Below are positions 21,971 to 31,725 of a stretch of DNA of 64,000 nt, in pieces. Source of the DNA: Aurifilum marmelostoma (Eukaryota > Ascomycota > Sordariomycetes > Diaporthales > Cryphonectriaceae); the NCBI GenBank assembly GCA_027559495.1, contig JAMXSV010000018.1, forward strand, positions 620,001 through 684,000, read 5' to 3'. A program made the translations under genes and the position numbers. The notes under the pieces were generated by a model that saw nothing but the letters and a program-made list of their open reading frames with translations, was not told the DNA's origin and did no database searches. The number at the start of each line of letters is the position of its first letter. The first letter of the stretch is position 1.

Positions 21971-23888
21971 ATGCGACACTCCCGTCTGACGTCGGCCACT
22001 TTCCTCCACCCTCGCTTCAGTCGGTCCCTCGTTGCGCCTCGAGTACGCAGACCTACTACTGCTGCGAGAAGTCCCTGCCGCCGGATCCCTACCTACCGGC
22101 CGCCAGGTCCTTCGGCCTCACCATCGGCGCTCCAGAAACCACTCGCACTACGCTCATCCTCGACCTCAGAACCGAGGATACCTCGTGGAGAGCCCCTTCA
22201 GGCCGGCGCATCCTCTCTACTGCTCGTACTAGCTGCGCTTTCAGCCGTTGCCGCTGTCTACGCCGCGCTCCAGCCCAGTGCAACCGACGACAGATTCGAG
22301 GTTGTATCTGACCACAAGGAAGACGAAGAGATGGCCGACATCAAGATCGAGGCGCAGCCGGGGCGCGTAGGAAATCTGACCCCCGACCAGGAGGAGAAGC
22401 TGCGCGAGCTGTGGGCTGCCATCTTCAAGGTGTGCGCGGTGGGCGAACAGGACGAACAGGCCCCCGCCTCGACCGCATCTGCGCCGGCCGACAAGTCCAA
22501 TTCCAAGGAGAAGGGCAAGAAGAGGAGGATAACCTTGTTCTCTAGAAAGGGCCACAAGGACAAGAGCGGCGACTCGGACTCGGCCTCTACAGCCAGCGGG
22601 ATAAGCTCGTCCGTGAAAGAGGACGACGCCGAGGACAAGTACGGGCAGAACAAGCAGTTTCTCGATACACTGGCCAGCTCCTCGCCCGAGAGCATCCGTG
22701 CCACCATCTGGAGCATGATCAAGCATGATCACCCTGATGCGCTCGCCCTGCGGTTCCTGAGGGCCAGAAAATGGGACGTCGAGAAGGCTCTCGTCATGCT
22801 GGTCTCCACGATGAACTGGCGATCTAACGACATGCACGTCGACGACGACATCATGACGAAGGGCGAGGCTGGCATGGCCGACCTGTCAAAGTCCAGCGAC
22901 CCTAAGGAGAAGCAGCTGGGCGAGGACTTCATGGCGCAGATCCGCATGGGCAAGAGCTTCCTCCACGGTCTTGACGACAAGGGGAGGCCGATCTGCGTCG
23001 TGAGGGTGCGGCTACACCACCAGGGCGAGCAGTGTGAGGAGTCGCTGGAGAGGTACACTGTCTATCTCATCGAGACCGCACGCATGGTCCTGCGGCCACC
23101 AGTGGACACGGCGACCATCATGTTTGATATGACTGGCTTCTCAATGGCCAACATGGTGAGTCATAAATCTCGGGCCAACACCAACCAGCGATGAGCTCTG
23201 TGACTGACACATTACCCAGGACTACACACCGGTCAAGTTCATGATCAAGTGCTTTGAGGCAAACTATCCGGAATCATTAGGCTCGGTCCTTGTCCACAAA
23301 GCGCCTTGGCTCTTCCAAGGTAAGGCAGCCTCGACCGCCAGCGCGTTGATTCCAAATAAATGAGAAGCTCACACACTAACCGTCACGGCAGGCATATGGA
23401 AGCTAATCCGCAGCTGGCTCGATCCCGTCGTGGCCAGCAAGGTGCACTTCACCAACAACCTCAAGGACCTGGAAGACTTCATCGCCCCCAGCCGCGTGCT
23501 TAAGGAGCTCGACGGTGAGGAGGCCTGGGAGTATAAGTACGTTGAGCCCGTGCCTGGCGAGAACGACAAGATGAAGGATACGACCACACGCGACGGCTTG
23601 CTGGCCGCCCGCGAGCAGCTGTATCAGGACTACGAGGAGGCAACGCTGGAGTGGATCAAGACTCCTGACGCCCCAGGGATCAAGGCGCAGAGGGAGAGCA
23701 TCGCGGCGAAGCTGAGGGAGGACTACTGGGCACTAGACCCGTACCTGCGCGCAAGGTCATACTACGACAGAACAGGGTGGCTGCAGGGAGAAAAGGTAGA
23801 GCCGTACGCCACAGCCGGGAAGAGCGCTGTGCCAGTACCGACGGGCACGAACGGTGATGCTGCGACGAGTGCGGATGATGTGGACTGA
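21971..23888 (+). CDS. CRAL-TRIO (Sec14-like) lipid-transfer protein with N-terminal extension
   Basis: This is a phosphatidylinositol-transfer protein of the Sec14/CSR1 type. Exons are 21971..23155, 23220..23319 and 23392..23888, with introns of 64 and 72 bp. Length is 593 aa from 21971, or 473 aa from the next in-frame ATG at 22331 (MADIKIEAQPGRVGNLTPDQ). The second start has the better context (GAGATGG). The core has a CRAL-TRIO-N helix (ALALRFLRARKWDVEKALVML). The lipid-binding domain follows: LDDKGRPICVVRVRLH, TIMFDMTGFSMANM|DYTPVKFMIKCFEANYPESLG, HKAPWLFQGIWKLIRSWLDPVVASKVHF. A conserved fungal C-terminal helix region ends it. The extra 120 residues from 21971 are Arg/Ser/Pro-rich with almost no acids, then a hydrophobic stretch (SSLLLVLAALSAVAAVYAAL). 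That would suit organelle targeting and anchoring, or may simply be leader sequence. Confidence 0.9.
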
Positions 23889-24171
23889 AACAAGTGAGGG
23901 CGCCATGTGGTCATAAACTTATATATACATGATATAGAAGGTATATATACCGAGTGCTCGTCACGATTCAAGGAGCGACATACCGCAATGAAAAGGTTTC
24001 GATTGACGGAGTTCTTCGTTTTTCATAACGGCAAAGCGGTCATCATTTACATCGAGACTCGAGGCTTTTCTCTTTCAATGTGTTCATTGTCTCTCACCGC
24101 GATGAGCCGGATGGATCCATATTTATCAAACTACTGTATCCCGCAAGTCTCTAAATACATAAACGGACTCT

Positions 24172-24315
24172 TTACATCTTGCTCTTAATCTGCTCAGCCA
24201 GGGTCTTGAGCTGGTCCATCTCCAGCTTCTGCTGCGGCCAGCCAATACCTAGACCCTCGGTCTCATTCGGCTTCGGGATCTAATAAAAGCAATTGTCAGC
24301 CTAGGCCTATCGTTT

Positions 24316-24364
<49 letters not shown>

Positions 24365-25168
24365 GAGAGAGAGAGAGAAAGCAAGACAGGGCACGCCATT
24401 TCAAACTTACCATGTGAACGTGAACCTATGAACAAAAAAGCAACATCAGCTAGCTGAGCATCTCGCACGCAGGCAGACAAGCAACCATGTATATAATGTC
24501 TGTGTCAGTGGTGATGCAACTCACATGGTCAACCTCCTGGTGAGCAATACGGCCATTGTTCTGCAGGATGTTGAAGTTGACGGCGCCGGAAGCGATGGCG
24601 ATCTTCTTTGCGACAGGCTGCTCCGGTGTCAGCTAGAAATTATCGAACTGATCACTCACCCGCCCGCCACGCAGGAAGTCATCTTCGGGGGGACTAGGAC
24701 GCACCAGAAGCTCAGTCAGGCTGTCGTCGGGAATGTCCGTCAGCTTCTCGCCGTGGTGCTTGGGGATGACGAGCTGTATTGTGACAATTGTTTAGTAGAA
24801 GACACCTCGCAATAATAAGAACACCAACAGGGTCAACAGCTAAAGAAGAGTATGGTTGGGCGCGGGGATGCCATACAGCGTGGCCCTTGCTCAAGGGGTT
24901 GATGTCCAGAAAGGCGAACGTCTTGTCGCTCTCGAAGAGCTTGAATGAGGGGATTTCGCCTAAAACATACAGTGTAAGCATGAGTTGTCAGGTAGGCATG
25001 CCATCTACTGTGCCATCAAAGTCCTCATCTCCGCGGGTCGACTTTACGTGGATGGCGCCAGTGCCCCGGGGGAGCTTGGGTGCTAGGCTTAGAGGGAGGG
25101 GAAGGAGGGGGGAGGATGAATTGCGGGCACATACCCTTGATGATCTTGCAGAAAATACAAGTCGCCAT
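24172..25168 (-). CDS. HNT1: HIT-family nucleotide hydrolase (HINT/HNT1)
   Basis: This is an adenosine 5'-monophosphoramidase of the histidine-triad superfamily. There are six exons: 25168..25135, 24959..24877, 24773..24705, 24617..24525, 24425..24411 and 24279..24172. All joins are in frame and give 133 aa. Sequence order: MATCIFCKIIKG|EIPSFKLFESDKTFAFLDINPLSKGHA|LVIPKHHGEKL, then NFNILQNNGRIAHQEVDH|VHVHM|IPKPNETEGLGIGWPQ. The triad HVHVH is split over exons 4 and 5, exon 5 being only 15 nt. The Cys pair CxxC is that of zinc-binding HINT proteins. An upstream in-frame ATG would add MSK. Intron 5 contains a (GA)n repeat that is (TC)n in the transcript, upstream of the last acceptor. It is divergent from MOG1. 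Confidence 0.95.
24319..24378. repeat. (GA)n microsatellite in HNT1 intron 5
   Basis: About 60 bp of GA dinucleotides with one extra G. On the HNT1 sense strand this is a polypyrimidine (TC)n tract that occupies much of the 131-bp intron. Confidence 0.95.
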
Positions 25169-26027
25169 TTTGCTCATCACTCTTGTTCGTGGAATGAATG
25201 CAAACGAGGTGTTTCTTGTTAATTCCGAGAAGGTTATTTTGTCGTACAAGAGAGTGAAGTCGATCAAATTAAGAAACGGAGATGTATCGGCGTCAACAGC
25301 TCGTGATGGGGGGTGGTGCTCGCCGAATCGGGTTGCCGGGGTGGGGTGAATTGGTATCAGGGTATATAATGCTGCTCAAACAAGTTCGAGTTGCAGTCGG
25401 ATCTCCTACCGAACTCACCTCTTGCCTTTTACCAGATGTGACCGTGGGTTGACCGAAAATACTGCATTACCTTACAATCTTTGGAACTTTCTCGTCTGGA
25501 GCACCCAGATTCGATTTACATTTTGCACTTTTTTTGTCGCTCTGACCCAACTCATTGAAGGTCTCTGGATTCCTTTCATACAAATTTGATTATTATACTT
25601 TTTGTGTTGTGTTTTAATTATTTTTGATTCTATTTTTTCTGGCAGACAGCTGTGCCCTGCTGAGTCTGTCTCCCAGCAGGAAGAGATAGGTTCACTGTGC
25701 CGCAGGCCCGAATTACATCATCCCAGCCCCGCTGCAGTTTACTTGGAGGGGCTGTAAGGCAGCCTCGCAGCCTAAAAGCTATCCTTTTGTGTCAAACCAC
25801 CCTCTGCGTTGACGCCTGAGACCACTCGAAACACACCCTCTCAGGCAGCATCGCAAGTCTGTCCAAAGTCTTCTTTTGATCTCGCCAAGAATACACAGAC
25901 TTGTTCCTGCCCGCGCCTAACGACCGACTATCCGAGTCGCGCAAGACATCATCAATCTGCTCCAGCCAACAGCGCCTAGCCAGCATCTACCCTCGACTAC
26001 AATTTTCCGCACCGAGACGAGGTCAAC
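25169..26027. promoter_or_regulatory. Bidirectional promoter region HNT1 / MOG1
   Basis: This is 859 bp between divergent starts. A TATATAAT lies near 25362-25369, and a T-rich tract covers about 25515-25640. A CT/CGA-rich leader precedes MOG1. No gene seen. Confidence 0.45.
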
Positions 26028-26734
26028 ATGTCCCACCAGTACAAGCGCACGCCCCTCTTCGGCGGCGCGATCGAGACCGAACTGCCGGCCAGCTTCGCCG
26101 ACGTGAGCAAGCTGCGCCAGGTGCCCGACAACCAGGAGGTCTTCATCGACAAGGACGGCTTCACGAGCATCATCTTTGACATCACGGAGCGAGTCGGCGG
26201 GCCCGGCAGCTCTGACGAGATCGACGGCGCTGCCCTTACCACGCACCTAGAGGAGCTGGTCGGGTCGGACGTCGACACGGTCAAGGTGTGGAACTCGACC
26301 GAGACGGTGTTTAGCAAGCTCGAGTATGTCCTTTTCTCTCTCTCTCTCTCTGCCTCTACAGCCCCGACCCTCACATTCAATGCTGTGCTTGATGGCTAAC
26401 CCTGTCATTGTCATGTTTGTTCCTCTCCTCCAGCACCAAGATCCCTTCCTACACTCTCATCGCAACGCAGACCCCAAAGGCCGACCCGTCCAAGCCCTCC
26501 GGGGCTGCGCCCGACTTCACGGCCATCATCCTGACCCTGGTGCGCCTCGAGAAGGAGTCCACCGACATTCTGATCACCATCAACGTGCCGCACATCAAGG
26601 GCGAGTACGACGAGGAGGACGTCGACCTCGAGCTGGGGAAACAGGGCAAGCTCATAGGCGACGCGGTCGAGTATGCGGCCGAGATCTGGAAGACCTTCAA
26701 GGTCAAGGACTGGGGCCTGTTTGCCGAGATCTGA
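26028..26734 (+). CDS. MOG1: MOG1 Ran/Gsp1-binding nuclear import factor
   Basis: Mog1 binds the nuclear GTPase Ran/Gsp1, promotes nucleotide release and supports nuclear protein import. There are two exons, 26028..26323 and 26434..26734. The 110-bp intron (donor GTATGT, acceptor CTCCAG) splits an Asp codon. The product is 198 aa, close to yeast Mog1 (218 aa). The diagnostic start LFGGAIETELPASFADVSKLRQVPDNQEVFID is present. Acidic surface patches follow (ERVGGPGSSDEIDG; EYDEEDVDLELG). The C-terminal WKTFKVKDWGLFAE is typical of the fold. The start ATG has a strong context (CAACATGTC). Confidence 0.94.
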
Positions 26735-27177
26735 GAGCCGGATGAGCGTGAGAAAAGAGAGAGGCGGGGGAAAAAAATAAAAAAAATAAGGCAACAGTGT
26801 CTGTTATGAATGATGATACCCCCTTACCCCTGTCTGCGTTGGCTATATATATGTATGCGGGATGACTTTTGATAGTGACGAATATCATGGACATGTGTGG
26901 AGGAACATTGAGCGACAGTTCATTCGCTTTCTGAGTGTGCCATTTCTTGTGGTCTTGATCATGTACGAACGGTTATGAAATATGATGAATGTCCAAAGCA
27001 CATCGGGCTCACTCTTGAGGCTGATTATGGAAACGAATAAGATACGATATTGTCAAGAGTAACGAGCACTACGAATGAATACGATGACGGCGTTTTAGTG
27101 TTTGGCCCTACTTTAGGCAACGCTCTTCTACACAAGGGTGTCGTGATGCAGATACGAAAGTCCTCCGCAATCAACAA
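26735..27177. other. Convergent 3' intergenic region MOG1 / GCNA-like
   Basis: This is 443 bp between convergent stop codons, with an A-rich tract at 26769-26788. No gene seen. Confidence 0.45.
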
Positions 27178-29178
27178 TCAAGTCAAGTCAACTATAGTCA
27201 GCTGAACCATGGACTTGGTAACACCCTCGACCTTGTTGTCTCTGCCACCGCCGGTCTGCGACGACGAGGAGAAGCTAGAGCTGTCGTCCACAGCTTGACT
27301 GCCCTGTGTCTTCGTTTGCTGGCTCCACCGACTTGCCACCATCTTCATGATCTCCTTCTGAGGGCTTCCAGGGTTCTCCGCTTTGAGCACCTTCATCTGC
27401 TCCTTCATGAAACGCTGATACTCGCTCTCTTTACTCGGCTTCGCTCTCGGGACCGGCTTCGTCTGCTTGAGCTCGCCCTTGCACGACCCGCACCTGTGCC
27501 GCTCGGTGTCGATGCTCTTGGAGTGGCGCTTGAACTCGAGTCCGCACTCGTTGCACTCCCACACGTACTTGAAGTCGATGTCGTAGCTATGCTTGGTCGT
27601 GACCTCGATACCCCGGTCCCCGAACTCCCTCGTGACCTTGGCCGCCCAGCTCTTGAACTCTCGCCCGTGCGGGTTCTTGGTGACGCCCGAGATCATGAAG
27701 TTGGCCAGGTGGCAGAATTCGTGTGCGATGACGTTAAGCAGCCGGTGAGAGTCGTCGATGACCTTGGTCGACAGCTCAATGGAAGCATGATGTTTATGCT
27801 CTACCGAGATAATCTCACCGTCTTTATCCTTCTTCCTGACCGTCTCTCGCCTCCAGTTCGCGCGGCCGGCCGTTGTGTTGAGCTTGTTGGCCCACTCGAT
27901 GCGAACCCCGCCGGTTGCAGAGGAAAGTTCGGCGATCTGTCCTCTGGTGATGCGCTCGTCAAGCTCATGAAGGAAGTTGCTGGCCACCTCGTGCTTGGAT
28001 TCCGAGAATGCCTTCTTGGCGGCTCTCTGTACGGTTGATTGGCTTGGTTGGGCTCTCTTGGTGGGACTATTGGCCTTCTTGGACGGGCTCTTGTTGGTGG
28101 GTGCATCGGGAAAGAGCTTTTTCTTGGGAGAGTGCTCTTCGTTCCACTCGTCAATGAATTCCTGGTCCCAAAACAGGTCCATCTGTGGGTGGTGGGGTGT
28201 GGCAGGAATGCGAGGGATCTTCTTGCTGGGAGAGACAAGGCCCTTCGGTTTCCATCGAGGAGGTGAAGATGATGGTGTTACGGGTCGGTCTGTATCTTCC
28301 GGGGGACTCTGAGATCTTGGTGGTTCAAGCCCGTAACTAAAAAGCGTGAGATCAGCATCAAGTATGTATGGAGCGAGGTTGCTTATAACTTACAATTGGA
28401 GTTGAGACAGGCGATTTCCAAGATCCATCGAGGAGCAAGGTTGCTGTGAAGTCTCTGTCTTGTTCAAGGTGTGTTTGCTCTTGCCCCCACCACCTCTGCC
28501 GTTCCCTGAGCCATGCGCCGCAAGATCCCGTTTCTCTGCCTCGAGAGCTTCGGCCAGCAGCTGTGAGCTCGGACTGGGACTGCGCTGCCCGTTCCTAGGT
28601 GCTTGGTGTTTGTTGACGTTGGGTCGTGTGGGCTGAGCCTTGGATGTACGGCGTTCCAGAATATCATCCAGTTCCAGACTATCATCGTCAAGATCCGAGA
28701 CCTGACTAGCCTCAAAATCAGACCCGTCATCATCATCATTACTATCATTGACATCATCATCATCTTGCCCCTCCTCCTCGTCTTCTGAGAATCCTTCGAT
28801 GATGGTTTGCTCCTGGATTGATTCTGCCTCAGATAGATCACCGAGTCCTGCCTTTGCAACACCAGGGTTTGATCTCCAGGTCTGCAGTTCAACCTTCTGA
28901 GGCGTCAACGACTTTCTCTTCCTGCGGGGTGGTGCATCTTTCTTGCTCGGTGTCTGTGCTATACACGCGCCGTTCAGCGGGCGGAGCAGCGCATTGTCGT
29001 TGATGACCCCAAGCTTCCTCCTCCTGACAGTACTCTTGGCGGTAGAAGGCCGATCCGTCTGTGCCACTGGAGTGCCGACAGCCTTGGTGGACGCACCCGC
29101 TCTCAACGCTTGGATATCGTCGAGGTCTGCAGCCTCATCGTCGCTAGAGTCCCACACGATGCGGCGGCCTCTGGCCAT
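27178..29178 (-). CDS. GCNA/ACRC-like SprT metalloprotease with C-terminal HMG-like segment
   Basis: This probably acts as a DNA-protein-crosslink protease in the nucleus. There are two exons, 29178..28394 and 28336..27178. The 57-bp intron has donor GTAAGT and acceptor TTTAG. The product is 647 aa. The first 300 residues are disordered and acidic (EDEEEGQDDDDVNDSNDDDDGSDFE), as in GCNA proteins, with SIM-like hydrophobic-acidic patches. The SprT domain has HEFCH at residues 467-471 (zinc ligands His467 and His471, catalytic Glu468) and a further His in NPHGREF near 485. A zinc ribbon follows: CNEC near 523-526 and CGSC near 544-547. Residues about 564-601 (YQRFMKEQMKVLKAENPGSPQKEIMKMVASRW) resemble a short HMG-box/YABBY-type DNA-binding helix pair. 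The catalytic and ribbon residues are intact. Confidence 0.92.
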
Positions 29179-30862
29179 GGCTGTATTGAGAATAAGCTGT
29201 GATGTATCAGGGAGACGCGACACTGAGGAATGATGATGAGTTTAAGAATAGCTCAATCGTGCCATCACTGTCTGTAGACTCGGCAACGAAAAGGTTGCGC
29301 GAGGGCGTTCTAGTCGCGAATGTTGAAAGTCAATAGAGAGTGTTGTTGCTGAGGCAACGGCGGTCAGCAAAGAATTGATCCATGCACCTTCTGTTCACAA
29401 CGGGAAGTGCTGTAGTACCAGCTCTCTCCCAGGGTACGTCCCGTTAGCACGTCCAGCATCCAGCGTTCTCGTCTCAAGGATCAGCGGCAATTCATCTCAT
29501 CCAGACCGCCGCAATATGGACCTCACCAGGGTGAGCTGAAACCGGACCAGGACTCTGAATCAACAGCGGTCTGTGACTATACCGACTACTATGTATAACT
29601 CGGCGAGCTTGAGGGGCGTGGGTCAAGTCATGCCTGCGGCGGAACTCGCGTGAACCTTGAACTTTCTACGGATTCATCAGGTCTCACGTGGCCTCTCTTC
29701 AGATTGGGACTGTGGCCCTGGGAGATCCGAAACCGATCATCGTCCAGATCAAGATCATCTTCTTCTTGTCTTGATCTTCTTTCTTCTTCTGCTTCTTTTT
29801 CTTCTTTGGTCCTTCTCGAGGGATTATTGCGATGAGCCAAATGATTTAAGTCATCACGCCATACCCGAACCGCAATGGCAGAAACACGCGGCGGCTTACA
29901 TACCATCTTGCGTGCCTCAGTCTTTGATCCTCTTTTTTGGAATTCTTCTTCTTTCTTTGGCCCAAATTTCTTTTCCTCGGGAGATTGGGTGCATGACTTT
30001 TGCTGCCACTTTGTTTGGCCATTGGTAGAAGCTGACTTTGTCAAGCTGGGGGATCTACCATCCCCTGGTGTACTCGAGATTATTTTTCGCCTCCTGAACC
30101 GATTGATTGCTTCTGCCTTTTGGCTGGTCCCGCCTCTCCTCGTAAAACCAATCAATCTGTGCAAACACGGGAGGCCGTTGCAGAGACTTGGATTATCCAG
30201 AGACAGACAGGGTGTGTTTACGGCGACTTTAGGAGTGTGTCCGTGCCTTGGCGTCAGCCCAGCTCAACCAAAAAAGGGGAGGGACGGGAGCGCCGGGAAT
30301 TAGCATGTAGAACACAGTGCTAATGATAATGGGACGGCCTCAAGCCCCTAGCAAGTAGTTGGGCAAAAACCACGCCAGCAGGATGGTGGCAGGGGAGGGG
30401 GCGCCGCGCGGCAATCCTCCAAGGTTGGTCAAGGTTAAGGCTAGGCTGGAATGGATGGCAAAATCGCGGAATGCTGATATGCAGGCAAAAAAGAAGGCAG
30501 GACTTATTTATTGTGGGCCAGCTGCAGCACGAGCCAACGGAAGGGCCGGTCAAAAATAGCATGCGGATTCAGGCCTGGGCGTGGAAGGTTGTGAGGTGTG
30601 TGAGGGGTACTACCAGGTAGGTAGCTGCTTAACACCGGCCCCGCCGCAATTTCCAGGCTTGCCTGCACCGATTCCAAGAGACCTTGCAGAGAGGCTTGAT
30701 AAGCCGATACCATACAGTACGCGGCTGACCTACCGACCTGTTCATTCCCCCCCCCTCTCCCCCCACCGGGAGATCCCATCAAGATTTACGCCGTTTCGTA
30801 TCGAACGTCGCAACGCTTCTGCACGAGGTCCGTCATTTTTCTGAATACGATGTCGACCTGTC

Positions 30863-30892
30863 AGTGTGTGTGTGTGTATGTGTGTGTGTGTG
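30863..30892. repeat. (GT)n microsatellite
   Basis: A run of GT dinucleotides with one TA interruption, followed 70 bp later by a C15 tract (30964-30978). Confidence 0.9.
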
Positions 30893-31693
30893 CATGTCTA
30901 CCGGACGTTTGAGGACATCCGTTGCAGGCAAAACTGACAATTCTTGCTGATCGTCCCGTTGTTCCCCCCCCCCCCCCCTCTTGGGAGCATGTGTCCCTTC
31001 CTTGTGTATAGTAGGACTTGTTAAGGACATCTGCTTCAGGTCTGCCAAAAGGTGGCTTGTCCAACTTTCAATGACGTCGTGGCTAAACGGAAATTGAGAC
31101 GATGGGGACATGTACTGTCCTACAGCGCTGTTCCACTCTGCGGCCTACTGCACGGGAGCGTTGTTGAAGCCCACAGTGCCGAGACGCAGATTTTGTCTGT
31201 TCTGACGAAGAGGGCTTTCTCTGCCACGATAATTTACGGCCTCTGCTGCCTGCTTTACGCGTAGTTTTGCTCGTCCATCGAAAAGTGGTGGGGACGCCTA
31301 ACGTAGCGACAACAAAAGGCCCGTCAGGGGCAGCGAGGTGGAGAATCAGCTCGTGGCTTGATCGATGATCAACCAACCCACGGGGCCACTTATTCACCAG
31401 TCGAAGGCGTGGAAGGCAGCATGGGATTCTTGTAAAGCGGATAACTGACCTGCCGCCCGCCTGTCAACCTGTCGATCAACAGGCCGATGGCTGCGGAATG
31501 CCATTTCCCTTTCCCATCGGGGCTCGAGGCTTGATTGACCCAAAGGTGATCATTCGCCGAGATGGCGTATGTGTTTGTGTGTGGTGTCAGCGGCGGCGGA
31601 TGGATGATCCTGTATTGTTTTTTATTTTATTTTTCCCTCCTTTCGGTTGAGACCAGGGCCGGTGTTGAGTTTTTTAGTACCACGTAGATCGTT

Positions 31694-31725
31694 GCGAGCG
31701 ACGCTTGTTGCCAGGCGTCGCTCGC
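31694..31725. repeat. Perfect 11-bp inverted repeat, 10-nt loop
   Basis: GCGAGCGACGC at 31694-31704 is exactly complementary to GCGTCGCTCGC at 31715-31725. The loop is TTGTTGCCAG. The stem is very GC-rich and would be stable in RNA or as a cruciform. It sits about 2.9 kb upstream of FKS1 in otherwise unstructured intergenic DNA. Confidence 0.95.

Noticed and set aside
29628..30164. 178-codon minus-strand frame in the GCNA-FKS1 gap
   Set aside because: Its K/E/R-rich composition comes from TTC/CTT-rich DNA. It shows no conserved motif and no splice structure.
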